Shown: positions 1 to 8,849, numbered from the stretch's first letter. The stretch is DNA of 64,000 nucleotides from Hymenobacter aerilatus (GCF_022921095.1 NZ_CP095053.1:4816501-4880500), one strand, 5' to 3'. Notes: generated from the sequence alone by a model not told the origin. Program-made: numbers and translations.

Positions 1-941
1 GCCTCAGCGGTAGTCAGGATGTAATAAGTCGGAACAATGTAGTCGAGGTAGGGAAACTCCACGGCCTCCACCACATGACCCTGACCGCGCAGCATGTCCA
101 GCGCTTCTTCCGTAGCGGCCTTAATTTCTTCATTTAAGCCCGGCCGCTCTAGACAGTCCTTGATGTAGCCAATACGGTACTGCGCCGCGGGCTCCAACTG
201 CTGACTGTATGCTGGCACTGGGTGGTGGCTCACAGTGCTGTCGAAGTTGTCGGCGCCGGCCATCACTTCTAGCAGCAGCGCGGCGTCTTCTACAGAGCGC
301 GTGAGCGTACCAATCTGGTCGAACGACGACGCATAGGCAATCAACCCGTAGCGCGAGATGCGAGAGTAGGTAGGCTTGAAGCCTACCACGCCGCAAAAAG
401 CTGCCGGCTGCCGCACAGAGCCGCCTGTATCGGAACCTATGGAAGCTAGGCATAAGTCGGCCTGCACTGCTACAGCCGAGCCGCCCGACGAACCACCAGA
501 TACCCGGTCCGTATCCAGTTCGTTGCGTACCGGCCCAAAGTAGGAGGTTTCGTTGGATGCACCCATCGCAAATTCGTCGCAGTTTTGACGACCAATCAGA
601 ATAGCGTCTTCGTCCAGCAAGCGCTGCACGGCCGTGCCGGTGAACAGCGAACGGAACCCATCTAGAATATGGCTGCTGCTTTGCAAGGCGTGGTCTTTAT
701 AAGCCAGCACGTCCTTCAAGCCAATCACCATACCGGCCAGCTTGCCAGCTGTGCCGGCTTGCAGCTTGGCGTCTACGGCCTCGGCCTGGGCACGAGCCTC
801 TTCGGGCCACACTTCCAGAAAGGCATTCAGATGTTGCTTCTGCTGAATGTTATCCAGGTAATACTCGACGAGCTGACGACAGGTAGTAGTGCCTGCCGTC
901 AGCTCGCGACGAACTTCCGTGAGGGAGTTAAAGCGTTTCAA
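1..941 (-). CDS. gatA: Glu-tRNA(Gln)/Asp-tRNA(Asn) amidotransferase subunit A, 3' end cut by window
   Basis: Amidase-signature subunit of GatCAB, which releases ammonia from glutamine so that misacylated Glu-tRNA(Gln) or Asp-tRNA(Asn) can be amidated in the cytoplasm. About 313 codons are visible; the C-terminus lies outside the window. The Ser-cisSer-Lys triad is readable: Lys76 in VIGLKDVLA, cis-Ser151 in SGGSSGGS and nucleophile Ser175 in GSDTGGSVRQPA, with the same relative spacing as in characterised GatA. The start is inferred as TTG at 941, giving MKRFNSLTEVRREL; an in-frame TGA lies only four codons upstream and no ATG fits. It follows two tatA genes on the same strand, but a strong hairpin separates them, so it may be expressed separately. 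Confidence 0.95.
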   Translation of the reverse strand, partial: MKRFNSLTEVRRELTAGTTTCRQLVEYYLDNIQQKQHLNAFLEVWPEEARAQAEAVDAKLQAGTAGKLAGMVIGLKDVLAYKDHALQSSSHILDGFRSLFTGTAVQRLLDEDAILIGRQNCDEFAMGASNETSYFGPVRNELDTDRVSGGSSGGSAVAVQADLCLASIGSDTGGSVRQPAAFCGVVGFKPTYSRISRYGLIAYASSFDQIGTLTRSVEDAALLLEVMAGADNFDSTVSHHPVPAYSQQLEPAAQYRIGYIKDCLERPGLNEEIKAATEEALDMLRGQGHVVEAVEFPYLDYIVPTYYILTTAE

Positions 942-971
942 ATCGCTGGGTCAGTGAAGTGAAAAAAGGAA

Positions 972-1046
972 TTGTCAGGAAGCAGCGGTCTGTTGCTAGC
1001 AAGCCGTGTAAGCTTGCGTGAAGAACAGACCGCTACTTCCTGACAA
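972..1046 (-). terminator. Long two-tier hairpin between tatA and gatA
   Basis: Arms at 972-994 and 1024-1046 pair over 23 bp with a single mismatch or wobble. Inside the loop a second stem pairs 999-1004 with 1012-1017. On the minus strand the structure is followed by a T-rich run (TTCCTTTTTTC), so it most likely terminates tatA transcription ahead of gatA. Confidence 0.6.
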
Positions 1047-1077
1047 CTAAAGTACGGGTTTACTTCGAAACGATGAC

Positions 1078-1458
1078 TTAGGAAGTCTGGTCGAGGCGGT
1101 TATGCGTGTGCTCTGGCTGCTGCGTGGGGGTGGCTACTCCACCATCCATAGGAGGCGCTACCGTGGTAGGAGGCACCGGGGCCGAGTCAGTAGAATGCTG
1201 AGCGTACGGCTGCTGTTGGGGCTGCTGATATGGCTGCTGCGGCTGCTGATACGACTGATTAGGGGTAGGACGGCCGGAGTTCTCAATCTCATTACGAATT
1301 TCGGATGAGGCGTCTTTGAACTCGCGGATGCCCTTGCCCAAGCCCCGTGCTAGTTCCGGAATCTTGTTGGCGCCGAAGAAAATGAGGATAACCACCATGA
1401 TGAGCATTATCTCACCACCTCCTAGGTCACCTAGGAATAAGAAAAGAGGTGTATTCAT
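1078..1458 (-). CDS. tatA: Sec-independent translocase TatA/TatE-type subunit (copy 1)
   Basis: Small membrane subunit of the twin-arginine translocon that exports folded proteins. Of 126 residues, about 16-30 form the single membrane helix, ending in the conserved FG hinge (FFGANKIPEL), followed by the amphipathic helix ARGLGKGIREFK. The tail from about residue 65 is disordered and rich in Pro, Gln and Tyr (repeated QQPYQQPQ units), longer than in many TatA proteins. Nine bases separate it from a second tatA upstream, so the two are probably co-transcribed. No tatC lies in the window. Confidence 0.9.
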   Translation of the reverse strand: MNTPLFLFLGDLGGGEIMLIMVVILIFFGANKIPELARGLGKGIREFKDASSEIRNEIENSGRPTPNQSYQQPQQPYQQPQQQPYAQHSTDSAPVPPTTVAPPMDGGVATPTQQPEHTHNRLDQTS

Positions 1459-1467
1459 TGCAGTAGG

Positions 1468-1752
1468 TTAGTAACGAGGTTGAGTTGGGTTCTGAGGCTG
1501 ATTGGCAGGCGGCACTGGCTGGTCGCGATACTGCTGCTGAGTAGGTTGCGGCTGTTGGGGTTGCTGGTCGCGGTACTCAGGGCGGTCTTCCTGGGTAGCG
1601 TTCTTAAACTCTTTCACCCCCTGGCCCAGTCCACGGAACAGCTCAGGAATACGTTTGGCACCAAAGAAAATGACAAGCACGAAAACGATAAATATAATCG
1701 TGCGGGGTGCAATAGCCAGAAACAGCGCAGTCAAAAGCATGGGCGAAGGCAC
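1468..1752 (-). CDS. tatA: Sec-independent translocase TatA/TatE-type subunit (copy 2)
   Basis: Second TatA-like protein, 94 residues, with membrane helix about 17-31, the FFGAKRIPEL hinge and the amphipathic helix FRGLGQGVKEFKNATQ. The tail is again Pro/Gln-rich. The first ATG (1752) is used here; an internal ATG four codons later (1740) is equally plausible. Tandem TatA-type genes could supply TatA- and TatB-like roles, but sequence alone does not separate these. It is the first gene of the tatA-tatA pair on this strand. Confidence 0.88.
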   Translation of the reverse strand: MPSPMLLTALFLAIAPRTIIFIVFVLVIFFGAKRIPELFRGLGQGVKEFKNATQEDRPEYRDQQPQQPQPTQQQYRDQPVPPANQPQNPTQPRY

Positions 1753-2062
1753 AAGGCCAGTTTAGGGTGGTAAAACCATAGCTACGCAACTGACTATGGT
1801 TTAGGATTGGTAAAGGTACCCGATAATTCGCAAATCAGTTCCTGCAACAGGCAGTTTTCATACAGAAGCCAAAGCACAACAAGTGCCATGAGCAAAAAAC
1901 AGGGTAGGGGGTTGAGCGCTGAAAAGCCAGCTTCTGCCGTGCCAATCTTATTGTTCAACGATTACCATTCAGCAATCCATCAATCAACTGATATCTTCGT
2001 AACCCCTCTATCTTATTAATCTTTTACCAGCGCATGCAATTCAGAGGTTTATCTGCACGCTA
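1753..2062. other. Intergenic region between divergent tatA and GAF-LytTR genes
   Basis: About 310 bases separate two divergently transcribed genes, so promoters in both directions are expected here. A TACCTTTA sequence on the minus strand (near 1812-1819) resembles the -7 element but lacks the final G. A 70-codon plus-strand frame at 1807-2019 has no recognisable features and is not called as a gene. Confidence 0.4.
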
Positions 2063-3004
2063 ATGGCTAAAAATTCCTATAAAAGTCACTCTTCATTGGT
2101 TTCAACGCATGCAGCCGTCCAGGAAGCTGAACGGTTGGAAATACTGCGCAACTATCAGATTCTGGATACTCCCCGAGAACAGGCGTTTGACGACTTGGCA
2201 AAGCTCACGGCCTATATCTGTGATACGCCAATTGCTCTTATCTCGTTCATTGGTGCCGATCGACAGAGCGTGAAAGCACAGGTAGGAGGCGAAAATCTGC
2301 ATGATCTGCCGCGCAATATTGCTTTTTGTAGCTACGCTATGCTGTCGGAAGATCTGTTGGAGGTAGAAGATGCTGCGCAAGATGCTAATTTTCAGTACAA
2401 CCCTTTAGTAGTTGGCAAGCAGAAAATACGCTTTTACGTGGGAGTGCCTCTACTCACGCCTGAGGGGTATCCTTTGGGCAGCCTGTGCGCCATCGATACA
2501 GCACCGCGCAGACTGAACGAGCAGCAGCGCGAGGCGTTGCGCATCTTGGCCCGCGAGGTGGTAGCACACTTAGAACTGCGCCGCGCTCGGCTTCAGTTGG
2601 AGAAGGAAAGGCAACAAATGCTGGAGATGCTACGCCCTGCCATAGATGACAGCACAAAAACAGTAGCAGAAGAGCAACACACAGAGATATTTGTACGCCA
2701 GGAGCAAAAGCTGGTGCGTGTGGCTACGGCTGATATCACGTATGTAGAGGCGCTGGGCGATTACGTGAATATTTATACAGAGCGAGAGCGACTTACTGTA
2801 TATAGCACGATGAAAGAACTGGAAAACCGACTACCTAGTCGGGACTTCGCTCGCATTCATCGCAAATACATTGTGTGCCTGGGGCGTATTATAGCCATTG
2901 AAACGGATACAGCGCTGTTTGAAACGAACAAGGCCACTACACTATCGCTACCTATTGGTAGTTCCTACAAAGCAGGGCTTCTTAATCGGCTAAACTTAAT
3001 ATAG
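2063..3004 (+). CDS. GAF domain-LytTR DNA-binding regulator
   Basis: A 313-residue fusion of an N-terminal GAF domain (about 25-175) and a C-terminal LytTR DNA-binding domain (about 205-310). The GAF part has the LxILRNYQILDTPREQAFDDL entry and FCSYAM, FYVGVPLLTPEGYPLGSLCAID blocks typical of GAF sensors next to kinases. The LytTR part contains ITYVEALGDYVNIYT and FARIHRKYIVC. There is no receiver domain, so it probably senses a small ligand or redox state directly. A hairpin terminator lies about 200 bases downstream. Ligand and targets are unknown. Confidence 0.88.
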   Translation: MAKNSYKSHSSLVSTHAAVQEAERLEILRNYQILDTPREQAFDDLAKLTAYICDTPIALISFIGADRQSVKAQVGGENLHDLPRNIAFCSYAMLSEDLLEVEDAAQDANFQYNPLVVGKQKIRFYVGVPLLTPEGYPLGSLCAIDTAPRRLNEQQREALRILAREVVAHLELRRARLQLEKERQQMLEMLRPAIDDSTKTVAEEQHTEIFVRQEQKLVRVATADITYVEALGDYVNIYTERERLTVYSTMKELENRLPSRDFARIHRKYIVCLGRIIAIETDTALFETNKATTLSLPIGSSYKAGLLNRLNLI

Positions 3005-3209
3005 TACCGTTTTTGGCTAAAAGCAGCTTGCATTCGGCGGCCCCAAGCTATGGCTTTACCGAGTAAAACTGTTGCTTCGGCGAAAAAACAGAGGATCCTT
3101 TTTAGAAAGTATATAACTTTCCGGCAGTTATCTGAGACTTAACAAAGGAGCAGGCCATGTTCTAGAGTTGGACTATTGATAGCTAAGTTTGTTTTCATAG
3201 CTCGGAAAG

Positions 3210-3237
3210 ACACCGTATTCTGTACGGTGTTTTTTTT
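3210..3237 (+). terminator. Rho-independent terminator after the GAF-LytTR gene
   Basis: An 8-bp perfect stem (3210-3217 with 3223-3230) with a 5-base loop is followed by a run of eight T on the plus strand. It faces the convergent EnvC-like gene. Confidence 0.8.
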
Positions 3238-3269
3238 GTTCCCAGCATTTTTGAGCCAGTGAAGAAGCC

Positions 3270-4613
3270 TTATTTGCGGCCCAGCCAGTTTTCCGGATTG
3301 AGGTTAGCGCTGTTGCGCCACAGTTGAAATTGTACTTCCGAAGTACCCTCCGAATTAGTTTGCACTGTGCCGATAGTTGCACGCGCTTTTACCTCTTGCC
3401 CCTCCTGCACGCTTACGGAGCGGAGCTTAGCATACACCGTAAAGTATTCCCCGTGCTGAATCATAACGATGTTGTTCATGCCCGGCACGCTGGATACCGT
3501 GAGTACTTTGCCATCGAAAATGGCTCGCACAGGCTCCCCGGCATTCGTCTGTATATCCACGCCGCGGTTTTCTACCACTACACTTTTCAGCACAGGGTGT
3601 GCGTGCCGGCCAAAATGCTGAGAAATGAAGCCATGTGCTACGGGCCATAGCAAACGTCCTTGGTTGTCAGCAAAGGAGGAGGAGAGAGCCGCTGTCTCGG
3701 GGGTTAGGGTCACGCGGTTTACCCGGCTGGCGGCGGCATCCTCTTCGGCAGAGCCAGTACGTGAGGTACCGCCTACCCCACCCCGCACGCCACTGCGGGC
3801 TGCGTTGGCGCGAGCTGCGCGAGCCGCCGCTGCAGCGCGGGCTGCCCGCGCAATTTCTTCGCGCACTCGCTGGGCGATAAGGTTATCTAGCCGTTGCACG
3901 GCTTGCTGCCGACGGGCCAACTCTTGCCGCAACCCCTCTTCCTGCTGGCTGAGCTTGGTTACTACTTGGTCTTGCTGGGTTTTGAGATTCAGCAGGTTCT
4001 TTTTTTCTGTCAGTTGGTTGGAAAGCAAAGAGCTTTTTTGCTGGCGCTGCTCGTTGAGGCTGCTCAACTGACGGCTGAGCTTCTGCTGGGTAGCGTTGAT
4101 CTGGGCTGCTTGGGCCTGCCGCACTTCCGAATACTGCCGCACGTAGCGTAAGCGCCGCAAAAAGCTGTTGAACGAATCGGCCGCAAACAGGAACATGATG
4201 CGGTTGTAGCTATTCGCCGTTTTGGAAGCGGCGTAAATCATGCGGGCATATTCGGCGCGCAGTTGCTCCAAGCTTTGTTGCGTTTGCTGTACTTGGCCTT
4301 CGGTCTGGCGTACGTCGGTTTCCACGGTTTTCAGCTCCGTGGAGATATTGCGAATCACACCCTGCTGCACTGTCAGCTTTTCCTTTAAGGCATTCAGCTG
4401 GCCAATAGACGCTTGTTTTTTCTCCTGGGTCTGGGCCAGAATGCGGCTGGTTTCCTGGATGCGCCGGAGCGTAGTGCGCCGCTCACGCTCCAGCTGAGCT
4501 TTGCTTTTAGTGCGGGTAGCAGGGCGCTTACGCTGTTGTGCCTGAGCAGCTGGGCCACTCAGGTACAGGAAAGCAGTAAGAAGAAAAAGATAAAAACGCA
4601 ACGCTTCCTTCAC
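3270..4613 (-). CDS. EnvC-like murein hydrolase activator with degenerate M23 (LytM) domain
   Basis: Secreted 447-residue protein: signal peptide about 1-25 (FLYLSGPAAQAQ), a long coiled coil about 35-265, an Ala/Arg-rich linker, and a C-terminal LytM fold about 325-447. The catalytic set is broken: the usual HxGxD reads NRGVD (Asn349, Asp353 kept) and the HxH strand reads VQFQL (Gln428). This is the EnvC/NlpD pattern, in which the fold activates an amidase instead of cutting peptidoglycan. It is the last gene of a minus-strand envelope cluster, four bases after the DUF4292 lipoprotein gene. It might still bind peptidoglycan alone. Confidence 0.85.
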   Translation of the reverse strand: MKEALRFYLFLLTAFLYLSGPAAQAQQRKRPATRTKSKAQLERERRTTLRRIQETSRILAQTQEKKQASIGQLNALKEKLTVQQGVIRNISTELKTVETDVRQTEGQVQQTQQSLEQLRAEYARMIYAASKTANSYNRIMFLFAADSFNSFLRRLRYVRQYSEVRQAQAAQINATQQKLSRQLSSLNEQRQQKSSLLSNQLTEKKNLLNLKTQQDQVVTKLSQQEEGLRQELARRQQAVQRLDNLIAQRVREEIARAARAAAAARAARANAARSGVRGGVGGTSRTGSAEEDAAASRVNRVTLTPETAALSSSFADNQGRLLWPVAHGFISQHFGRHAHPVLKSVVVENRGVDIQTNAGEPVRAIFDGKVLTVSSVPGMNNIVMIQHGEYFTVYAKLRSVSVQEGQEVKARATIGTVQTNSEGTSEVQFQLWRNSANLNPENWLGRK

Positions 4614-4617
4614 GCCA

Positions 4618-5391
4618 TTACTTTTTTCGCGTGTAGCCCGAAGGTATGGAGAAAGGGAAAGACAGACGTTCCTTGTCCAGTTCCACGTTGCGGTAGCTGA
4701 TAGACAGCGCAGAAGCCCCGCTACCTTGCTTCACCTGCACTAGAGTAGAGTAGGCAAACTGCTGCTGGGTGTTGGGTAGGGTCTGAAAGTCGGTGTAGTT
4801 CACCATGTAGCTGTTCTGCGTATTCGGATCAGTCACCGTCAATTCTTTCACGCGTTGGCGGCTCAGCTCAATCAATTGCTTCAGTAATAAGCCTGACTGC
4901 GCGTATTCCACGCGTTGCTGCGGACCCTCCGTTACCACGGTGGGTGTCACGCCGGCGGGGGCAGGCAGGTAGTTGCCCAACAGCAGCGCCTGAAGCTGAT
5001 CGAAGGTCACTTCCACATTGAACTGCTGCTTGAGGTAGGCAAAATTACCGGCGTAGTATTCACGCTGCAGCTTGTTCAGGATTTGGATAGAGTCGCGGGT
5101 GATGCGGGCGCGCACGCCCTCAAATCCCGCTAAGCCCAGCGACATCCAGATGATGCTATCCTTGCGCATCCGCACATTGATATTCACGGTCTGCTTCAGC
5201 GAAGGCATGTCTACCTGCGCTTTGCCTTTGGCCGCGAGGTAGCGGAAGTCGATATTCTCTACCTTGATTTCCGGGTTGACAGGCGTGGCCGTGGTAGTCG
5301 GACTGGTGGTAGCGGTAGGCGTTAGCTTGCGCTGACAGCTGCCCAACACGAGCAGAACAAGGAGCAGCAGAACGCCGGGGTACTTACTCAT
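4618..5391 (-). CDS. DUF4292 family lipoprotein
   Basis: A 257-residue lipoprotein. The start at 5391 is chosen because it gives MSKYPGVLLLLVLLVLGSC, a clean lipoprotein signal with Cys19; the frame opens ten codons earlier. The sequence after a Thr/Pro-rich spacer (KVENIDFRYLAAKGKAQVDM) matches the DUF4292 family, a lipoprotein-carrier-like fold found in Bacteroidota. The start overlaps the upstream TPR gene stop by 8 bases, indicating translational coupling. A role in moving lipid or lipoprotein between membranes is inference from fold and context. Confidence 0.8.
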   Translation of the reverse strand: MSKYPGVLLLLVLLVLGSCQRKLTPTATTSPTTTATPVNPEIKVENIDFRYLAAKGKAQVDMPSLKQTVNINVRMRKDSIIWMSLGLAGFEGVRARITRDSIQILNKLQREYYAGNFAYLKQQFNVEVTFDQLQALLLGNYLPAPAGVTPTVVTEGPQQRVEYAQSGLLLKQLIELSRQRVKELTVTDPNTQNSYMVNYTDFQTLPNTQQQFAYSTLVQVKQGSGASALSISYRNVELDKERLSFPFSIPSGYTRKK

Positions 5392-7195
5392 ATAACTTCT
5401 TTTCTTTGATCTTACGGTCAATCAGGGCCGAGGCGTCGCCGGCTTTTTTGGCGCGCTCCCAGGCGGCTACGGCTTGGGTAGGCTGCTGCAGTTGAAACAG
5501 CACGTCGCCGTAGTGCTCCAGCAGGGTGCCATCGGAGCTGTGCTTCAGAGCGGTTTCCAGGGCTTGGCGGGCACCGGTGTAGTCCTTCAGCTTGTATAGC
5601 ACCCAAGCGTACGTATCGAGGTAGGTAGGGTTATCGGGAAACTGCTTCACCAGCCGACCAGCCATTTGCTTGGCTTTGTCCAGCTTCTCGCCCCGCAGGG
5701 AGAGGTAGTAGCTGTAGTTGTTCAGGGCCTGCGCATTGTTAGCATCCACACCAAGGGCTGCTTCGTATGCCGCATCCGACTTGGAATAGTCTTTCAGCTC
5801 GTGGTAAACGTCGCCCAGTTGCGTGTTAAATTGTGCCTGCAGCTCAGGGTTATCGGTGGTGAGCTTACGGCCGTATTCCAACGACTTGATAGCTTGCTTG
5901 GGTTCTTTCTTCAGCACGTGCCCTACCCCGTTATAAAACCACAATGGGGCTTGATTGGGAAACAACTCCAATGCTCGTTCGGTATGGGCGAGCAACGAAT
6001 CGGTTTGGTTCAGTTCGGCGTCCAATAGCACCACTTGCTGCCAGATCTGAAACTTAGAGTTATCGAGTTGAAGGGCGCGTAGGTAAGAAGCACGGGCCTC
6101 CTGCCTGCGCTCTACGATAGTCTGTACGTCGCCAGCCATGGCAAAGGCCTTTGCTTCTTGCGGATGCGCTCTGGTAGTCAGTGCCGCAAGATCCAGTACC
6201 GTCTGGGTGAGGGCCGGGTTAGGCAGCTGCCGAATGTAGTCGATCAGGATGCGCACTTTGGTGTCGATGTCCAGCGCCGAATTACCGAAAGCCAGCTTCA
6301 ACTGCTCCTCTGATTCTGCCTTTTTGCCTTGCAGACGGTACACATCGGCCAAAATCATGCGGGCCTGCGGATTGTCGGGCGCTTGGCGGAGAGCCTGTTG
6401 GGTTACGCGCAGTGCATCGGGTAGGCGGTTGTTGGTCACGTACATCTGAGCCTGCGCCAGCACGTACCGAACGTCATCGGGGTTGGACGCAATCAGCGTT
6501 TCGCCTTCCTGCAGCGCCTTGTCCAGCTTGTTTTGCTTTAAGTAAATCTGCTGCTTCTTAAAGGCTACCTCATCCGTGGGGCCAAATTCCTGCTCAGCTT
6601 GCTCATAAGTAGTCAGAGCTTCCTGCAGTTTGCCTTGTGCCAGGTATAGATCGGCTAGGTTGAATAGGTAGTAGTTGGAGTCGGGCACGTCCCGAATCAG
6701 GCTGGTATACACCTTCGCAGCTTGGTCGTACTGCTTTTGGGTGGTGTACGTTTGCGCCAACAGCAGGTAATAGTAGGTGTTTTTGGGGTCGAGGCGCACG
6801 GCCGCCTGTGCAAAATTGGTGGCGTCCTTAAGGTTGCCCGACAGCATATTCACCTCCGCAATTTTGTAGCTGATGGCCGCATTAGTAGGGCTGAGCGCAT
6901 ACGCTTTCAATAGCCGCTCCATAGCCTTGGGGTAGTCTTCGAGCAGGGCATAGCGCACACCATCCACAAAGTAGGCCTCGCTCTGCTCCCGCTCCCGTGC
7001 CGAGGGCTCGCGGGAGGTTTGCTGTGCCGTTTCCAGCGCCACGCGGCGGGCCAGTTCCTTCCGCTCGCGACGGGTTAATTTGCGCTCCTTGGCGGGCGTC
7101 AGGCCGGTGTCTTTGTCAGAAGATTGTTGAGCAGCGGCGCTGCCGGTCACCAGTAGCCCCAGCATCAGCAGCAAGAAAGCAGATAGTTGAGGCAT
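5384..7195 (-). CDS. TPR-repeat periplasmic protein
   Basis: A 603-residue protein with a signal peptide (LLLMLGLLVTGSAAAQQ) followed by a basic patch and then TPR repeats filling about residues 70-590, for example AAISYKIAEVNMLSGNLKDA and NNAQALNNYSYYLSLRGEKL. TPR superhelices scaffold protein partners. It sits between a sugar nucleotidyltransferase and the DUF4292 lipoprotein in an order I recognise from other Bacteroidota, so it probably serves envelope assembly. The exact partner is not evident. Confidence 0.85.
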   Translation of the reverse strand: MPQLSAFLLLMLGLLVTGSAAAQQSSDKDTGLTPAKERKLTRRERKELARRVALETAQQTSREPSAREREQSEAYFVDGVRYALLEDYPKAMERLLKAYALSPTNAAISYKIAEVNMLSGNLKDATNFAQAAVRLDPKNTYYYLLLAQTYTTQKQYDQAAKVYTSLIRDVPDSNYYLFNLADLYLAQGKLQEALTTYEQAEQEFGPTDEVAFKKQQIYLKQNKLDKALQEGETLIASNPDDVRYVLAQAQMYVTNNRLPDALRVTQQALRQAPDNPQARMILADVYRLQGKKAESEEQLKLAFGNSALDIDTKVRILIDYIRQLPNPALTQTVLDLAALTTRAHPQEAKAFAMAGDVQTIVERRQEARASYLRALQLDNSKFQIWQQVVLLDAELNQTDSLLAHTERALELFPNQAPLWFYNGVGHVLKKEPKQAIKSLEYGRKLTTDNPELQAQFNTQLGDVYHELKDYSKSDAAYEAALGVDANNAQALNNYSYYLSLRGEKLDKAKQMAGRLVKQFPDNPTYLDTYAWVLYKLKDYTGARQALETALKHSSDGTLLEHYGDVLFQLQQPTQAVAAWERAKKAGDASALIDRKIKEKKLYE

Positions 7196-7306
7196 ACAGC
7201 GTAAAAATTAACCAGCCGGACGACCCGACGCACCAACAAAATAACAAAAGAAATAGCACGGCCCGCCAGGACCGCGCTATTGCTAACGTTAAAACTCAGA
7301 AAAATA

Positions 7307-8320
7307 TCACACCCGCAGGGTGTTAAAGTCACCCAGGCTTAAATCGGCGGGGGCGCTTATCACGGTGGCGTTGTTGCCAACCATAGAATTGGTAACGTTG
7401 GCGTGCAGTACCGAAGCCGCTTTTTGCACGATGGAGTTAGTCAGCACCGAATTGCGCACGTTGCTACCATCGCCCAGCGACACGTGCGGACCTACCACGG
7501 AGTTGGTCACTACCACGTTCTCGCCGATGTACACGGGTTCAATTAGTACCGAGTTTATCACTTTGGCCGAATCGGCTACCAGTTTCTCGCCGCGCTCCTG
7601 CAAGTACTCAAGGTAGCGCTGGTTGGTGAAGACGGTAGCATCTTTGTTGCCGCAGTCGAGCCACTCAGTTACGCGGCCGGGCACGAACTTGGTGCCCTTG
7701 TTTTTCATGTTTTCGAGAGCATTGGTGAGTTGGTACTCGCCTTTGTCCTTGATGTCGTTGTCGAGCAGGTATTGCAGCTCCTCGCGCAGGTAGGCGCCGT
7801 CCTGGAAGTAATAGATACCGATGATGGCCAAATCAGACACGAACTCTTCGGGCTTCTCCACGAAGTCGGTAATCTCGCCGCTGTCGTCCAGTTTCACCAC
7901 GCCAAAGGGCTTGGGGTCGTCTACCTTCTGCACCCAGATGGTGCCCGCCGCCGACGAGTCCAGCTTGAAATCAGCCTTGAACAGGGTATCAGCAAACGCT
8001 ACCACCAGCGGGCCGGTGAGCGACTCCTTGGCGCACAGAATGGCGTGGGCGGTGCCCAGGGCCTCATCCTGATACACGATACTTGCCTTAGCGCCTACCG
8101 ACTCAGCAATTTTTTGCAGGTTGCTCTCCACTTCTTTGCCGAACGCACGGCCAATAATGAAGGCTACTTCGTCCACCGGCTCGTTGCACACCTGGGCAAT
8201 ATCCTCTACGAGGCGCTGCACGATAGGCTTGCCCGCAATCGGAATCAGGGGTTTGGGAACAGTGAGGGTGTGGGGGCGCATGCGTTTGCCCATGCCAGCC
8301 ATCGGGACGATGATTTTCAT
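7307..8320 (-). CDS. Sugar-phosphate nucleotidyltransferase with left-handed beta-helix tail
   Basis: A 337-residue enzyme that joins NTP and a sugar 1-phosphate to make a nucleotide sugar. The N-terminal nucleotidyltransferase domain (about 1-240) shows the NTP-binding loop MAGMGKRMRP (7-16), VPKPLIPIAGKP and the later EWLDCGNKDA. The C-terminus (about 255-337) has hexapeptide-like repeats (VYIGENVVVTNSVVGPHVSL). It is close to glucose-1-phosphate thymidylyl- or uridylyltransferases; the base and sugar cannot be fixed from sequence. It lies between dut and the TPR gene in the envelope cluster. Confidence 0.88.
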   Translation of the reverse strand: MKIIVPMAGMGKRMRPHTLTVPKPLIPIAGKPIVQRLVEDIAQVCNEPVDEVAFIIGRAFGKEVESNLQKIAESVGAKASIVYQDEALGTAHAILCAKESLTGPLVVAFADTLFKADFKLDSSAAGTIWVQKVDDPKPFGVVKLDDSGEITDFVEKPEEFVSDLAIIGIYYFQDGAYLREELQYLLDNDIKDKGEYQLTNALENMKNKGTKFVPGRVTEWLDCGNKDATVFTNQRYLEYLQERGEKLVADSAKVINSVLIEPVYIGENVVVTNSVVGPHVSLGDGSNVRNSVLTNSIVQKAASVLHANVTNSMVGNNATVISAPADLSLGDFNTLRV

Positions 8321-8402
8321 ATCCTTCCTGAGTAGGAGTGTTAGAAGTGGGTAATAAGTGCTCTATATTATATAGAAACGGGGAAATGCTTATTGCGGTT
8401 GG

Positions 8403-8837
8403 TTACTGACTGCCGGTACTGCCGTAGCCGCCTGTACCACGGGCGGTTTCGTCTAACTCCTCGGTTGGTTCCCAGTCGATGACCTCGTGGCGGGCTACTA
8501 CCAATTGAGCAATTCGCTCGCCGTCCTGCACTACGAAATCCACGTCGGAGAGATTCACCAATAGCACTCGAATTTCGCCGCGGTAGTCGGCATCAATGGT
8601 GCCGGGGCTGTTCACAATGCCAATGCCGTGCTTGAAGGCCAGTCCGCTACGGGGGCGCACCTGCATCTCGTAGCCAGTGGGTAGGGCCACAAACAAGCCA
8701 GTAGGGATGAGGGCCCGTTGCAAGGGGCGTAGCGTTACGGGTTCAGGTAGATTAGCCCGCACATCGAGGCCGGCGGCATGGGCCGTCTGGTAGGCGGGGA
8801 GGGGATGGTGAGAGCGGTTGATAACGGGAATCTGCAT
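8403..8837 (-). CDS. dut: dUTP diphosphatase
   Basis: Trimeric dUTPase of 144 residues that hydrolyses dUTP to dUMP and pyrophosphate, keeping uracil out of DNA and supplying dTMP synthesis. The conserved blocks are visible: AGLDVRANL, RPRSGLAFKHGIGIVNSPGTID split across motifs 2 and 3, YRGEIRVLLVN, and the C-terminal ARGTGGYGSTG arm that closes over the nucleotide. Length is normal. A TACCTTTG element lies 4 bases upstream of the ATG. Confidence 0.95.
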   Translation of the reverse strand: MQIPVINRSHHPLPAYQTAHAAGLDVRANLPEPVTLRPLQRALIPTGLFVALPTGYEMQVRPRSGLAFKHGIGIVNSPGTIDADYRGEIRVLLVNLSDVDFVVQDGERIAQLVVARHEVIDWEPTEELDETARGTGGYGSTGSQ

Positions 8838-8841
8838 CGGG

Positions 8842-8849
8842 CAAAGGTA
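8842..8849 (-). promoter_or_regulatory. Candidate -7 promoter element of dut
   Basis: TACCTTTG on the minus strand, an exact fit to the Bacteroidota -7 consensus TAnnTTTG, 4 bases before the dut ATG. I saw no TTG at the usual 19-21 base distance. Confidence 0.4.

Noticed and set aside
1807..2019. 70-codon plus-strand frame between tatA and the GAF-LytTR gene
   Set aside because: No signal peptide, domain or conserved pattern, and it lies in a region expected to hold divergent promoters.
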